DNA of 55,722 nucleotides from positions 1-55,722 of the forward strand of contig WNDY01000030.1 in the NCBI GenBank assembly GCA_009914555.1. The letters are read 5' to 3'. Shown in pieces: positions 18,850 through 26,379 of this stretch. Under the pieces are notes generated by a model. That model saw only the letters and a list, made by a program, of their open reading frames with translations. It was not told the DNA's origin and ran no database searches. The position numbers were made by a program, and so were the translations under genes. The DNA comes from Xylophilus sp. (GTDB taxonomy: Bacteria; Pseudomonadota; Gammaproteobacteria; Burkholderiales; Burkholderiaceae_C). Each line of letters starts with the position of its first letter. Within the stretch, counting starts at the first letter, position 1.

Positions 18850-18855
18850 CCGCCG

Positions 18856-19833
18856 ATGACTTTCGACGCAGAGCGCGCCCTCCAGCGGGCGCGCGACACC
18901 TTCGACATCGAGGCCGCCGCCGTGGCCGGCCTGAAGGACCGCCTCGGCGCGAGCTTCGGCCAGACCGTGGGGCGGATCCTGGCGCTGCGCGGGCGCGTGG
19001 TCGTCATGGGCATCGGCAAGAGCGGCCATGTGGGACGCAAGATCGCCGCCACGCTCGCCTCCACCGGCACGCCGGCCTTCTTCGTCCACCCGGCCGAGGC
19101 CAGCCACGGCGACCTGGGCATGATCACTGCCGACGACCTGGTGCTTGCCGTCTCCAACAGCGGCGAGGTCGAGGAACTGGCCGTGCTGCTGCCGCTCATC
19201 AAGCGCCTGGGCGCCGTGCTCGTGGCCGTCACCGGCCGCGCCGGCTCCACGCTCGCGCGCCATGCCGATCTCGTGCTCGACAGCGGCGTCGAGAAGGAAG
19301 CCTGCCCGCTCAACCTGGCGCCTACCGCCAGCACCACCGCGCAGATCGCGCTCGGCGACGCGCTGGCCGTCGCGCTGCTCGACGCGCGCGGCTTCCGGCA
19401 AGAGGACTTCGCCCGCTCCCACCCCGGCGGCGCGCTGGGCCGCCGCCTGCTCACTCATGTGAGCGACGTGATGCGCAGCGGCGACGCCGTGCCGCGCGTG
19501 GCGCCCAAGGCGACCTTCGGCGAGGTCATACGCGCGCTGTCGGTCGGCGGCTTCGGCGCCACCGGCGTGGTCGATGCGCAGGGCAGGCTGGCCGGCATCT
19601 TCACCGACGGCGACCTGCGCCGTCTGGTCGAGACCGGTGCCGACCTGCGCGGCCAGACCGCGGCCGACGTGCTGCACCCCCACCCGCGCACCGTGCGCGC
19701 CGAGGCGCTCGCGGTCGAGGCGGCGCAGCTGATGGAGCAGCACGGCATCACCCGGCTGCTGGTGACCAATGCCGACGGCCGGCTGGTCGGCGCGATCAAC
19801 AGCAGCGACCTGCTGCGCGCGAAGGTGATATGA
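18856..19833 (+). CDS. kdsD: D-arabinose-5-phosphate isomerase
   Basis: A 325-residue cytosolic enzyme that interconverts ribulose-5-phosphate and arabinose-5-phosphate, the first step of Kdo synthesis for lipopolysaccharide. The SIS domain (residues 30-180) carries GKSGHVGRKIAATLASTGTP, HPAEASHGDLGMI and SNSGEVEEL. Two CBS domains follow, after GGALGRRLL (e.g. GDAVPRVAPKATFGEVIRAL and AQLMEQHGITRLLV). Length and order match KdsD/KpsF. It overlaps kdsC by 4 bp (ATGA), the usual arrangement in betaproteobacteria. Confidence 0.95.
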   Translation: MTFDAERALQRARDTFDIEAAAVAGLKDRLGASFGQTVGRILALRGRVVVMGIGKSGHVGRKIAATLASTGTPAFFVHPAEASHGDLGMITADDLVLAVSNSGEVEELAVLLPLIKRLGAVLVAVTGRAGSTLARHADLVLDSGVEKEACPLNLAPTASTTAQIALGDALAVALLDARGFRQEDFARSHPGGALGRRLLTHVSDVMRSGDAVPRVAPKATFGEVIRALSVGGFGATGVVDAQGRLAGIFTDGDLRRLVETGADLRGQTAADVLHPHPRTVRAEALAVEAAQLMEQHGITRLLVTNADGRLVGAINSSDLLRAKVI

Positions 19834-20333
19834 GCGGGCCGGCCCTGAACTTCGACCCGCAACTGCTGCTCGCTGCCCAGGGCATCCACATCGCCTTTTT
19901 CGACGTCGACGGCGTGCTGACCGACGGCAGCATCTACCTGACCGACGCCGGCGAGACGATCAAGCGCTTCCACACGCTTGACGGCCACGGCATCAAGCTG
20001 CTGCAGCGCACGGGCATCGTGCCGGCCGTCGTCACCAGCCGCGACTGCGCCCCGCTGCGCCTGCGCCTGAAGGCCCCGGGCGTCACCCACGCCCGCTTCG
20101 GCACCGAGGACAAGCGCCCCGCCGCCGAAGCCATCCTGGCCGGGCTGGGTCTCGACTGGAGCCAGGCCGCCGCCTTCGCCGCCGCGCCGCCCCACGCGCA
20201 GGCGGAAGTGCTGGCCGCCGCCCGCTACGTCACCCAGGCCCACGGCGGCCAGGGCGCGGCGCGCGAGTTCTGCGACCTGCTGCTGGTCGCCAGAGGGCAC
20301 TACGCCCGCCTTCTGGAAGAAGCGCGTGGCTGA
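19830..20333 (+). CDS. kdsC: Kdo-8-phosphate phosphatase KdsC, internally deleted (motif IV missing)
   Basis: A 167-residue HAD-family protein, about 15-20 residues shorter than usual. KdsC removes phosphate from Kdo-8-phosphate. Motif I (FFDVDGVLTDG), motif II (VVTSRD) and the motif III Lys (GTEDKRPAAEA) are present, as is the conserved C-terminus (GAAREFCDLLLVARGHY). Between LGLDWSQAA and AFAAAPPHAQAEV the expected YMGDD-WPDLP-type motif IV, whose Asp residues bind Mg2+, is absent without loss of frame. The protein is therefore probably inactive or badly impaired unless partnered by another copy. Position, coupled to kdsD and before lptC, is as in relatives. Confidence 0.85.
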   Translation: MSGPALNFDPQLLLAAQGIHIAFFDVDGVLTDGSIYLTDAGETIKRFHTLDGHGIKLLQRTGIVPAVVTSRDCAPLRLRLKAPGVTHARFGTEDKRPAAEAILAGLGLDWSQAAAFAAAPPHAQAEVLAAARYVTQAHGGQGAAREFCDLLLVARGHYARLLEEARG

Positions 20334-20431
20334 CCTGAAACCTATGGGTATACGGCCGTAGCCGACGTATTCAGTTGGCCTAAGCATACTACTACCCTCA
20401 GTATCGACAATCGTATTCCCACATAAACGTC
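20334..20431 (+). other. AT-richer spacer between kdsC and lptC
   Basis: In relatives kdsC and lptC are normally nearly contiguous, but here 98 bp separate them, and this stretch is visibly richer in A/T than its surroundings. It contains the perfect palindrome TACGGCCGTA (inside 20350-20362) and short AT-rich steps that could serve as a promoter for lptC. No gene is seen. It may be a scar of an insertion or a new promoter; neither is proven. Confidence 0.4.
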
Positions 20432-21109
20432 ATGACCACCGCTGCGCAGCGGCAGCGCCCGGCTCTGCCCGCCCTGGCCCGCCTGTGCGTGCGGGTGGCG
20501 CTCGACCGCGTGTCGCTCTACCTGCCGGTCGTGCTGATGGGCCTGCTCGCGCTCGGCACCTACTGGCTGGTGCGCAGCACGCCCGCGCCCGCGCAGGCCC
20601 AGCCCGAGCGCCCGGTGCGCCACGAGCCCGACTATTTCATGCACGACTTCTCGGTCAAGAACTTCGAGGTGGGCGGGCGCCTGAAGAGCGAGGTGCGCGG
20701 CGTGGACGGGCGCCACTTCCCCGACACCGACACGCTGGAGATCGACCAGGCCCACATCACCTCGTATGCCGACGACGGCCGCCGCACCGTCGCCACGGCC
20801 AACCGTGCGCTGTCCAACGGCGACGGCTCGGAGGTGCAGCTGTTCGGCAACGCCGTCGTCGTGCGCGAGGCCGGCCCCAACGCCAAGGGCGATCCGCAGC
20901 CGCGCATGGAGTTCCGCGGCGAGTTCCTGCATGTCTTCGTCAACACCGAGCAGGTGCGCTCCAACAAGCCGGTCACGCTGATCCGCGGCAGCGACCAGTT
21001 CACCGCCGACTCGCTGGACTACGACAACCTCGGGCAGGTCGCCCAGCTGCAGGGGCGCGTCAAGGGCGTCATGGTGCCGGGCGCAGGCGTCACGCCCACG
21101 CCGCGCTGA
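20432..21109 (+). CDS. lptC: LPS export protein LptC
   Basis: A 225-residue bitopic inner-membrane protein that hands LPS from LptB2FG to the periplasmic LptA bridge. One N-terminal transmembrane helix (SLYLPVVLMGLLALGTYWLV) is followed by an LptA/OstA-like beta-jellyroll: PDYFMHDFSVKNFEVGGRL, DTLEIDQAHITSYADDGR and TLIRGSDQFTADSLDYDN. Length is typical of betaproteobacterial LptC. The usual downstream partners lptA and lptB are not present; a convergent GntR gene follows instead, so the export genes have been separated here. Confidence 0.9.
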   Translation: MTTAAQRQRPALPALARLCVRVALDRVSLYLPVVLMGLLALGTYWLVRSTPAPAQAQPERPVRHEPDYFMHDFSVKNFEVGGRLKSEVRGVDGRHFPDTDTLEIDQAHITSYADDGRRTVATANRALSNGDGSEVQLFGNAVVVREAGPNAKGDPQPRMEFRGEFLHVFVNTEQVRSNKPVTLIRGSDQFTADSLDYDNLGQVAQLQGRVKGVMVPGAGVTPTPR

Positions 21110-21145
21110 AGCGCGCCGCGCGCGGGGGCTGCCGGGATCAGGCCC

Positions 21146-21170
21146 CGTCCGGCGGCGGCGCGGCCGGACG
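21146..21170. terminator. GC-rich hairpin between convergent lptC and GntR genes
   Basis: CGTCCGGC (21146-21153) is the reverse complement of GCCGGACG (21163-21170), with a 9-base loop. It sits between the two convergent stops and could end transcription from both sides. There is no T-run, so intrinsic termination is only possible, not certain. Confidence 0.5.
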
Positions 21171-21184
21171 GCGGCCCGCCCCGG

Positions 21185-21925
21185 TCACGCGGCCTGGCTC
21201 TGGCCGACCGGATGGTGCGCCCGGTAGGCCGCCGCCGCGTGGTTGACGTGCCGCGCGGCCAGCAGGGCGGCCAGCTCTGCGTCGCCCGCGACGATCGCTT
21301 CGAGGATGCGCGAGTGGTCCGTCCAGTTATCCTGTGCGCGGGCCCGGTTGATCGGGCCGAACAGCAGCGCCGTACGGTCGCGCAGCGCGCGGGTCATGTC
21401 GCCCAGCACGCTGTTGCCCGCCCCTTCGGCCACCAGGTCGTGCACCTGGGCATTGATGGCGACGAGCTCGTCCACCCGGTTGCCGGCGGCAGCCTCGCGC
21501 CCCTGGTTCAGCAGATGGCGCAGGCGCTGCACCATGAGGCTGCTGCGCCGCTCGGCCGACAGGCGGGCATTGAGGCTTTCGAGCGTGGCCCGGACTTCCA
21601 CCAGCTCCTGGGCGAGCTGGTCGGACACGCTGGCGACGGTGGCGCCCCGGCGGGGCTCGATGCGCACCAGTCCCTCGGCGGCCAGCGCGCGCAGGGCCTC
21701 GCGCACCGGGATGCGCGAGACGCCAAGCTGGTCCGACAGCCGGCCTTCGACAAGGCGCTCGCCCTGGCCGTACTCGCCGTCCAGGATCCTGCGGCGCAGG
21801 GCGTCAGCCACCTGGGACACGAGCGAAACGTGCTGCTCGCCCAGATTGAGCGGCGCAGCGGTCCTGGTCGATGGGTTGGCGGAAGGCGCCCCTTCCGGCT
21901 CGCGGGGCGCTGTGGTGTCGGGCAT
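21185..21925 (-). CDS. GntR-family transcriptional regulator (FadR/FCD type)
   Basis: A 246-residue regulator. The winged HTH (about residues 25-95) reads VADALRRRILDGEYGQGERL, RLSDQLGVSRIPVREALRAL and EGLVRIEPRRGATVA. The C-terminal FCD ligand-binding domain is all-helical with the metal-ligand pattern (NAQVHDLVAEGAGN, DHSRILEAIVAGD, ARHVNHA). ATG 21925 (MPDTTAPREPEG) was preferred over ATG 21991, whose extra 22 residues cover a region with a GTCC-GGAC inverted repeat that looks regulatory. The gene lies downstream of the leftward oxygenase/ferredoxin/OCD genes and is the best candidate to bind the three GTATAC palindromes at 24743, 24825 and 28029. The ligand is unknown. Confidence 0.88.
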   Translation of the reverse strand: MPDTTAPREPEGAPSANPSTRTAAPLNLGEQHVSLVSQVADALRRRILDGEYGQGERLVEGRLSDQLGVSRIPVREALRALAAEGLVRIEPRRGATVASVSDQLAQELVEVRATLESLNARLSAERRSSLMVQRLRHLLNQGREAAAGNRVDELVAINAQVHDLVAEGAGNSVLGDMTRALRDRTALLFGPINRARAQDNWTDHSRILEAIVAGDAELAALLAARHVNHAAAAYRAHHPVGQSQAA

Positions 21926-21969
21926 GCGCAAAGAAAGCCGCGGCCGGAAGCCGCGGTGGACAGATGATG

Positions 21970-21985
21970 GTCCGTATTGTAGGAC
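21970..21985. promoter_or_regulatory. Inverted repeat upstream of the GntR gene
   Basis: GTCC-GTATTGTA-GGAC (21970-21985) lies 45 bp upstream of the chosen start. The TATTGTA centre loosely recalls FadR-type operators, so autoregulation is possible. It does not match the three GTATAC palindromes of this locus closely. Confidence 0.3.
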
Positions 21986-22018
21986 GTGCATCCATGATCC
22001 CGCCCGGTGCGCGGCGGC

Positions 22019-22945
22019 CTAGCCGGCCTCCTGCAGCCGGCGCCAGGCCCAGCCGGCCAGGGCCACGTCCTGCAGCCCCACGCCGACGGACTTGTAAAGG
22101 GTGACCTCGTCGTCGCGCCGGCGGCCCGGCACCTGCCCGGTGACCAGGTCGGCCAGCTCCACCACCTTGCCCGGCGGCTGCAGCGCATCGGGCGCGGCCT
22201 GCACGAGGTCGCCCGCCTCGCGCAGCGTCTGGCGCTTCCACTCCACGGCGATCAGGCTGGCCCGCCGCAGCGCGGTGTCGTCGAGCTCGCGCGTGTGCGG
22301 CAGGCTCGATCCGATGGCGGCGACGAAGCAGCCCGGCGGCAGCCGCTCGCCGCCGAAGAGCGGCGTGGCCGAGCGCGACGCGGTGACTACGATGTCGGCG
22401 TCCGACACGGCGTCGCCGGCGTCGTGGACAAGCTCGACCGGCACGCCGCAGCGGCGCTGCAGCGCATCGGCCGCGGCGGCCGGCAGGTGCGGGTCGAAGA
22501 CCCGGATGCGCCCGATGCCGCCGAAGGCTTCGCAGAACTGCACCGCGTGCGCCTGGCCCTGCACGCCCGCGCCCAGCAGGGCAAGGGTGCGCGCATGCGG
22601 CCGCGCGAGCCGCCGGGCCGCGATCACCGAGCAGGCCGCTGTGCGCAGCCGGGTGATGGCGCCGGCGTCGAACGAGGCCAGCGGCCGGCCGTCCTCTGCC
22701 GAGAACAGCAGAATCACGAAGGAGAACCGGCCCGCGATGGTCGTGTAGACCTTCGCGCCGGCCACCTGCTGGCCGGGGATGACGGCGCCGAGCGTGGAGA
22801 GCTTCACGCCCGCGGCCTCGGTGCGCACGCGCTCCTGCATGGCGGCCTCGCCGCGGCCGAACTGCCGCAGCGCCTCCTCCAGCACGCGCTGCGCGGCGGC
22901 CGGGTCCACCAGCCGGTCGACCATCTCGTCGGTCACGTGTTTCAT
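22019..22945 (-). CDS. Ornithine cyclodeaminase / mu-crystallin family protein
   Basis: A 308-residue NAD(P)-dependent enzyme of the OCD family, which includes ornithine cyclodeaminase, ketimine and imine reductases and amino-acid dehydrogenases. Seen: the substrate lysine region GAKVYTTI, RTAACSVIAARRLARP, the Rossmann motif LALLGAGVQGQAHA, VFDPHLP as the end of beta-2, DIVVTASRSATPLF and VAAIGSSLPHTRELDD. The specific substrate cannot be assigned. It starts 18 bp after ferredoxin 1 and is the last enzyme gene of the leftward operon. In this context reduction or deamination of an imine or amino-acid-like intermediate is plausible. Confidence 0.85.
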   Translation of the reverse strand: MKHVTDEMVDRLVDPAAAQRVLEEALRQFGRGEAAMQERVRTEAAGVKLSTLGAVIPGQQVAGAKVYTTIAGRFSFVILLFSAEDGRPLASFDAGAITRLRTAACSVIAARRLARPHARTLALLGAGVQGQAHAVQFCEAFGGIGRIRVFDPHLPAAAADALQRRCGVPVELVHDAGDAVSDADIVVTASRSATPLFGGERLPPGCFVAAIGSSLPHTRELDDTALRRASLIAVEWKRQTLREAGDLVQAAPDALQPPGKVVELADLVTGQVPGRRRDDEVTLYKSVGVGLQDVALAGWAWRRLQEAG

Positions 22946-22963
22946 GGAATGGTTCTCCTGCGG

Positions 22964-23245
22964 CTACCAGGACACGGCGACGTCGCCGCCGGCGACGAAG
23001 GTCTGGCAGGCCATGCGGTAGCCGGCGGCCAGGTCCGCGTCGCTCAGGTGCTTGCGTTCCTTGGGTTTGACCTTGTCGGTGTGTTCCAGCCCCTGCTCGA
23101 TGCGGCAGCGGCAGGTACCGCAGAGGCCGCCGCCACACTTGAACGGAATGCCGGCCTGCGCGCGCAGCGAGACGCGCAGCAGGTTGCTGTTGTCCGGCGC
23201 TTCCACGACCTTGGGGCCGCCGGTGAGAAAAGTGATCTGAGCCAT
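22964..23245 (-). CDS. [2Fe-2S] plant-type ferredoxin 1
   Basis: A 93-residue electron carrier. Cluster cysteines are C37, C42 and C45 (KCGGGLCGTCRC) plus C80 (RMACQ); an extra Cys at 47 is not a ligand in known ferredoxins. It is encoded in the same leftward operon as ferredoxin 2 and the diiron enzyme at 23944, 31 bp after a small unknown gene. It probably carries electrons from the reductase at 26864 to the oxygenase; this is inferred from co-location. Confidence 0.9.
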   Translation of the reverse strand: MAQITFLTGGPKVVEAPDNSNLLRVSLRAQAGIPFKCGGGLCGTCRCRIEQGLEHTDKVKPKERKHLSDADLAAGYRMACQTFVAGGDVAVSW

Positions 23246-23276
23246 GAAATGGACGATGGATGGGCGGGCGGCCGGC

Positions 23277-23579
23277 TCAGACGGGCACCAGGGCGGTTTG
23301 CATGGAGCCGAAGCGGATCAGGTGGCCCAGCTCGTGCAGGGCGTCCTCGGCGCTGTCGAAGCGTTCGAGGAACTTGACCGGCACCGGGTTGACGGCGCCG
23401 TGGCCCGACTCGTCGATGACGCGCACGCGCGTGCCGGCCAGTTCGCCGGTCAGCTCGGCAATGACGAAGCGGGCCTTTGGACGGCCGAAGAAGAGGTAGT
23501 CGTAGGCTTGGACGGGCCGCAGGCCTGCGCCGGCCTCGGTGCGGAACTGGCCCGGCTTGCTCGTGAGAATGACGTACAT
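23277..23579 (-). CDS. Small conserved-looking protein between two ferredoxin genes (unknown function)
   Basis: A 100-residue protein that I cannot place in a family. It begins MYVILTSKPGQFRTEAG, contains YDYLFFGRPKARFVIAELTG and a PVKFLERFDSAEDALHELGH segment, and looks like a compact alpha/beta domain without cysteines, signal peptide or membrane helix. ATG 23579 starts the structured part; an alternative ATG at 23636 has a better ribosome-binding site (GGAGCAGGACG) and would overlap the ferredoxin 2 stop by 17 bp, adding 19 Ala/Leu-rich residues. Its position between two ferredoxins beside a diiron oxygenase suggests a coupling or effector subunit (analogous in role to MmoB-type proteins), but no sequence similarity is claimed. 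Confidence 0.65.
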   Translation of the reverse strand: MYVILTSKPGQFRTEAGAGLRPVQAYDYLFFGRPKARFVIAELTGELAGTRVRVIDESGHGAVNPVPVKFLERFDSAEDALHELGHLIRFGSMQTALVPV

Positions 23580-23619
23580 GGGAGGTGGCGCAAGAAGCGC
23601 GGCAAGAGAGGCGGTGGAT

Positions 23620-23925
23620 TCAGCCAGCGGGCGCATCGTCCTGCTCCAGTTCGATGTCGTGTTCGATCCACAGCTGACAGGCCAGGCGCCATCCGGCGTC
23701 GATACGCTCGCCGAGCTGCTTTTTCTCTTTCCAGTTGGCAGGCGGCAGGTGTTGGGCGCCTGCCCTGACCAGGCAGGCGCATTTCGAACATTTGCCCATG
23801 CCGCACTCGTACTTCAGGTACGGAAACGGGAACTGCTTGATGCCGGCCCGCACGACAAGGTTGGTGCGGACACCCACCTCCGCCTCGTGGGCTTGGCCAT
23901 TCTTTCGGAAGACGACGTGCGGCAT
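23620..23925 (-). CDS. [2Fe-2S] ferredoxin 2
   Basis: A 101-residue ferredoxin-like protein with ligands C41, C46 and C49 (ECGMGKCSKCAC) and C83 (RLACQ). Its cluster loop and long GAQHLPPANWKEKKQLG insert differ from ferredoxin 1, so the two are not a recent duplication. It begins 18 bp after the diiron-oxygenase gene and is probably its immediate redox partner. The acidic C-terminal tail (HDIELEQDDAPAG) may aid docking. Confidence 0.87.
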   Translation of the reverse strand: MPHVVFRKNGQAHEAEVGVRTNLVVRAGIKQFPFPYLKYECGMGKCSKCACLVRAGAQHLPPANWKEKKQLGERIDAGWRLACQLWIEHDIELEQDDAPAG

Positions 23926-23943
23926 GGAGGCTGGGGCGCGGAA

Positions 23944-24669
23944 TCAGGCGGCAACGGCTTCTTCTTCCGCCGGCACGGCGACGTAGTCGTTGTAGAGCGC
24001 GGTGGTGTAGAGCAGCCGCATCTGGGCGCCGATCTCGCAGATCTTCAGGCAGCGCTGCTGCAGCTCCGGCGTGGTGGCGTGCTCGAGCACGATCTGGTAG
24101 CCGCGCTCGCCGTGGATCTCGTCGGAGACGATGTGCAGATCGAAGAACTCCACCTCCTCGTCGGTGAAGCCGTACTTCTCGCGCAGCGTCGGGGTCTGCT
24201 TGCGGTAGATGGAGGGCACCTGCGACTCCAGACCCACAACAAGGCCGGCCACCGCCACGATCGGGTCCTCGCGCATCGCCACGGTGTAGCACCAGCTCTG
24301 CAGGCCGCGCGTGGTCGGCGACATGTTGTCGGGGCTCGTCACGCGCTCGCGGCTGGTGCCGCAGGCTTCGGCGAAGCGGATCAGCAGGTCGGTGTGGCGA
24401 TCGCCGCCGATCTCCTCCTCGTACATGTTGGCCAGCAGGAAGTCCTTGGCCTCGGTATAGGTATCGGGCGTGCGGGCGTAGATGTAGCCCAGGTAGTCGG
24501 CGAACGGGCCGACGTAGTGGTAGTGGTTCTCGGCCCAGCGCGCGAGGTGCGCACGCGTCAGTGTGCCGCTGGCCCAGGCCAGGCTGAAGGGGGACTTGTT
24601 GGCGCTCTTGCCTTGGATGGCCTTTTCGAGCGCGGTGCGGAGTTCGTCGCGAGACAGCAGGGTAGACAT
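23944..24669 (-). CDS. Haem-oxygenase-like diiron oxidase/oxygenase (TenA/PqqC/CADD superfamily)
   Basis: A 241-residue all-helical protein. The six metal ligands expected for the diiron members are in place and spaced as in CADD: E85 and H92 (YEEEIGGDRH), E148 (VVGLESQVP), then H179, D183 and H186 (LHIVSDEIH). Family members oxidise or fragment small amines, fatty acids or amino acids (UndA, BesC, SznF, CADD). The residue placement around position 30 does not obviously preserve the sacrificial Tyr of CADD, so p-aminobenzoate synthesis is not assumed. The gene heads a leftward operon with two ferredoxins. AGGA precedes the ATG, and a GTATAC palindrome sits 74 bp upstream. Substrate unknown. 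Confidence 0.85.
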   Translation of the reverse strand: MSTLLSRDELRTALEKAIQGKSANKSPFSLAWASGTLTRAHLARWAENHYHYVGPFADYLGYIYARTPDTYTEAKDFLLANMYEEEIGGDRHTDLLIRFAEACGTSRERVTSPDNMSPTTRGLQSWCYTVAMREDPIVAVAGLVVGLESQVPSIYRKQTPTLREKYGFTDEEVEFFDLHIVSDEIHGERGYQIVLEHATTPELQQRCLKICEIGAQMRLLYTTALYNDYVAVPAEEEAVAA

Positions 24670-24742
24670 CGGAAGGGTCCTGTGGAAGAAGGTTGGGAAG
24701 GGCTGGCCGTGCGGGCGGCAAGTACCAAAATCACGGCCTGTA

Positions 24743-24757
24743 GAATACTGTATACCG
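24743..24757. promoter_or_regulatory. Candidate GntR operator 1 (divergent promoter region)
   Basis: GAATACTGTATACCG. The 14 bases AATACTGTATACCG are the exact reverse complement of operator 2 at 24825-24838 and differ from operator 3 at 28029 by only the central base. The palindromic core ATAC-W-GTAT suits a FadR-type GntR dimer. It overlaps TAGAAT (24741-24746), a possible -10 for rightward transcription. Confidence 0.7.
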
Positions 24758-24824
24758 TGCAGTTAGCAATCAATACAGTGTTTGCCCTTTATCTGCTCCG
24801 ATATGCGGGCATTTTTTATTTGTG

Positions 24825-24838
24825 CGGTATACAGTATT
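24825..24838. promoter_or_regulatory. Candidate GntR operator 2, upstream of the aldehyde dehydrogenase gene
   Basis: CGGTATACAGTATT, a perfect inverted copy of operator 1, ends 29 bp before the ATG at 24868. Centre-to-centre distance to operator 1 is about 82 bp, close to eight helical turns, which would suit two dimers on one DNA face or a small loop. The region between them is AT-rich and must contain the divergent promoters. Confidence 0.7.
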
Positions 24839-24867
24839 TGTCTATTTACTCTCAGGATATCTTCTCC

Positions 24868-26337
24868 ATGACCCCCTCTTCCGATTCCGGCGCTGCCATC
24901 TTCCTCAACCTCATCGCCGGCACGTGGAAGCCCTCCACGAGCGGCGCCACCTTCGCCAATACCAACCCGGCGGACGTGCGCGACCTCGTCGGCCTGTTCC
25001 AGGCGTCGGTCGCGGCCGATGCGCAGGAAGCGGTGGACGCGGCCGCCGCCGCGTTCGATGCCTGGCGCAGGACGCCCGTCACGAAGCGCGCGCGGATCCT
25101 GTTCGGCGCGGCCGACTACCTGGAGCGCCATGCCGATGCGTTCGCGCGGGAGCTGACGCGCGAGGAAGGCAAGGCGCTGGCCCAGGCGCGCGACGAGTTC
25201 CTGCGCTCGGCCCAGACGCTGCGCTTCTACGCGGTCGAGGGGCAGAGCTTCACCGGCGAGACCTTCCCGCAGGACGATCCGGACATGGTGGTCTACACCC
25301 AGCGCGAGCCGCTGGGGGTGGTGAGCGTGATCGCGCCGTGGAACTTCCCGGTCTCGATCCCGGCCCGCAAAATTGCGCCGGCGCTGGTGGCGGGCAACAC
25401 GGTGGTGTTCAAGCCCTCGTCGGAGGCGCCGCTGTCGGGCCTGCGGCTGGTCGAGGCGCTGGTGCACGGCGGCGTGCCGGCCGGCGTGCTCAACTTCGTG
25501 ACCGGCCGCGCCGGCGAGGTCGGCCCGGTGCTCACCACGGCGGCGCCGGTGCGGGCGATCTCGTTCACCGGCTCGACCGCGGCGGGCGAGCAGATCCACC
25601 GCGCGGCCAGCCTGACCACGCGCACCCAGATGGAACTCGGCGGCAAGAACCCGCTGATCGTGATGGAGGACGCCGACCTCGACCTGGCGGTGGACCTCGC
25701 GGTCAAGGGCGGGCTGTCGCTGTCGGGCCAGGCGTGCACCGGCACCAGCCGCATCCTCGTGGTGCCGGCGGTGCGGGCCGCCTTCACCGAGAAGCTGGTC
25801 GCCCGGGTCCGGGCCCTGAAGATCGGCAGCGGCCTGACGCCGGGCGTGGACCTGGGGCCGCTGACGTCCGCCGGCCAGCTCCGGAGCGTGCTCGGCTACA
25901 TCGAGGCCGGCAAGGACGAGGCCACGCTGCTGTGCGGCGGCGAGCAACTCACTGACGGCGACTACGCGCACGGCTACTACGTCACGCCCGCCGTCTTCGG
26001 CGATGTGACCAACACGATGCGCATCGCCCGCGAGGAAATCTTCGGCCCCGTGCTCACGGTCATCGAGGTGGCCGACTACGCCGACGCCCTCGCGCAGGCG
26101 AACGATACCGAATACGGCCTCGCGGCCTCCATCTGCACCCGCAGCGCGCGCTACGCCCATGCGTTCGCGCACGACGTCGAGGCTGGCACGGTCAAGGTGA
26201 ACCGCACCACGACCGGCAACCTCATCAACGCGCCCTTTGGCGGGCTCAAGCGCTCCAGTGTTTCCACATTCCGCGAGTCCGGCCGCACCGGGCTGGAGTT
26301 CTACACGCAGATCAAGACCGTCTACCGCGGCGCCTGA
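24868..26337 (+). CDS. NAD(P)-dependent aldehyde dehydrogenase
   Basis: A 489-residue ALDH-superfamily enzyme oxidising an aldehyde to the acid. Motifs: PLGVVSVIAPWNFPVSIPAR (substrate/cofactor tunnel), ISFTGSTAAGEQIH (Rossmann), MELGGKNPLIV with the general-base Glu, SLSGQACTGTSRI with the catalytic Cys, and EEIFGPVLTVIEV. It resembles the ketoglutarate-semialdehyde and vanillin types in general form; the substrate is not assignable. ATG 24868 follows operator 2; upstream in-frame sequence is antisense to the oxygenase operon. It is the first gene of the rightward operon and is 42 bp from the next gene. Confidence 0.92.
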   Translation: MTPSSDSGAAIFLNLIAGTWKPSTSGATFANTNPADVRDLVGLFQASVAADAQEAVDAAAAAFDAWRRTPVTKRARILFGAADYLERHADAFARELTREEGKALAQARDEFLRSAQTLRFYAVEGQSFTGETFPQDDPDMVVYTQREPLGVVSVIAPWNFPVSIPARKIAPALVAGNTVVFKPSSEAPLSGLRLVEALVHGGVPAGVLNFVTGRAGEVGPVLTTAAPVRAISFTGSTAAGEQIHRAASLTTRTQMELGGKNPLIVMEDADLDLAVDLAVKGGLSLSGQACTGTSRILVVPAVRAAFTEKLVARVRALKIGSGLTPGVDLGPLTSAGQLRSVLGYIEAGKDEATLLCGGEQLTDGDYAHGYYVTPAVFGDVTNTMRIAREEIFGPVLTVIEVADYADALAQANDTEYGLAASICTRSARYAHAFAHDVEAGTVKVNRTTTGNLINAPFGGLKRSSVSTFRESGRTGLEFYTQIKTVYRGA

Positions 26338-26379
26338 TACCTCCTTCCTTTCCTCTTCCCTTCCACAGACGCCATTGCC

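Noticed and set aside
16943..18859. Plus-strand open frame of 638 codons opposite the antiporter
   Set aside because: His/Gln/Arg-rich antisense noise; the antiporter frame has all membrane and RCK motifs.
23944..24669. Naming the diiron protein CADD (p-aminobenzoate synthase) or PqqC
   Set aside because: Metal ligands fit the diiron branch, but the CADD sacrificial residues are not clearly conserved, and PqqC lacks the metal site.
23539..24867. N-terminal extension of the aldehyde dehydrogenase frame
   Set aside because: Runs antisense through ferredoxin 2 and the diiron enzyme and across the operators; the ALDH fold begins after 24868.
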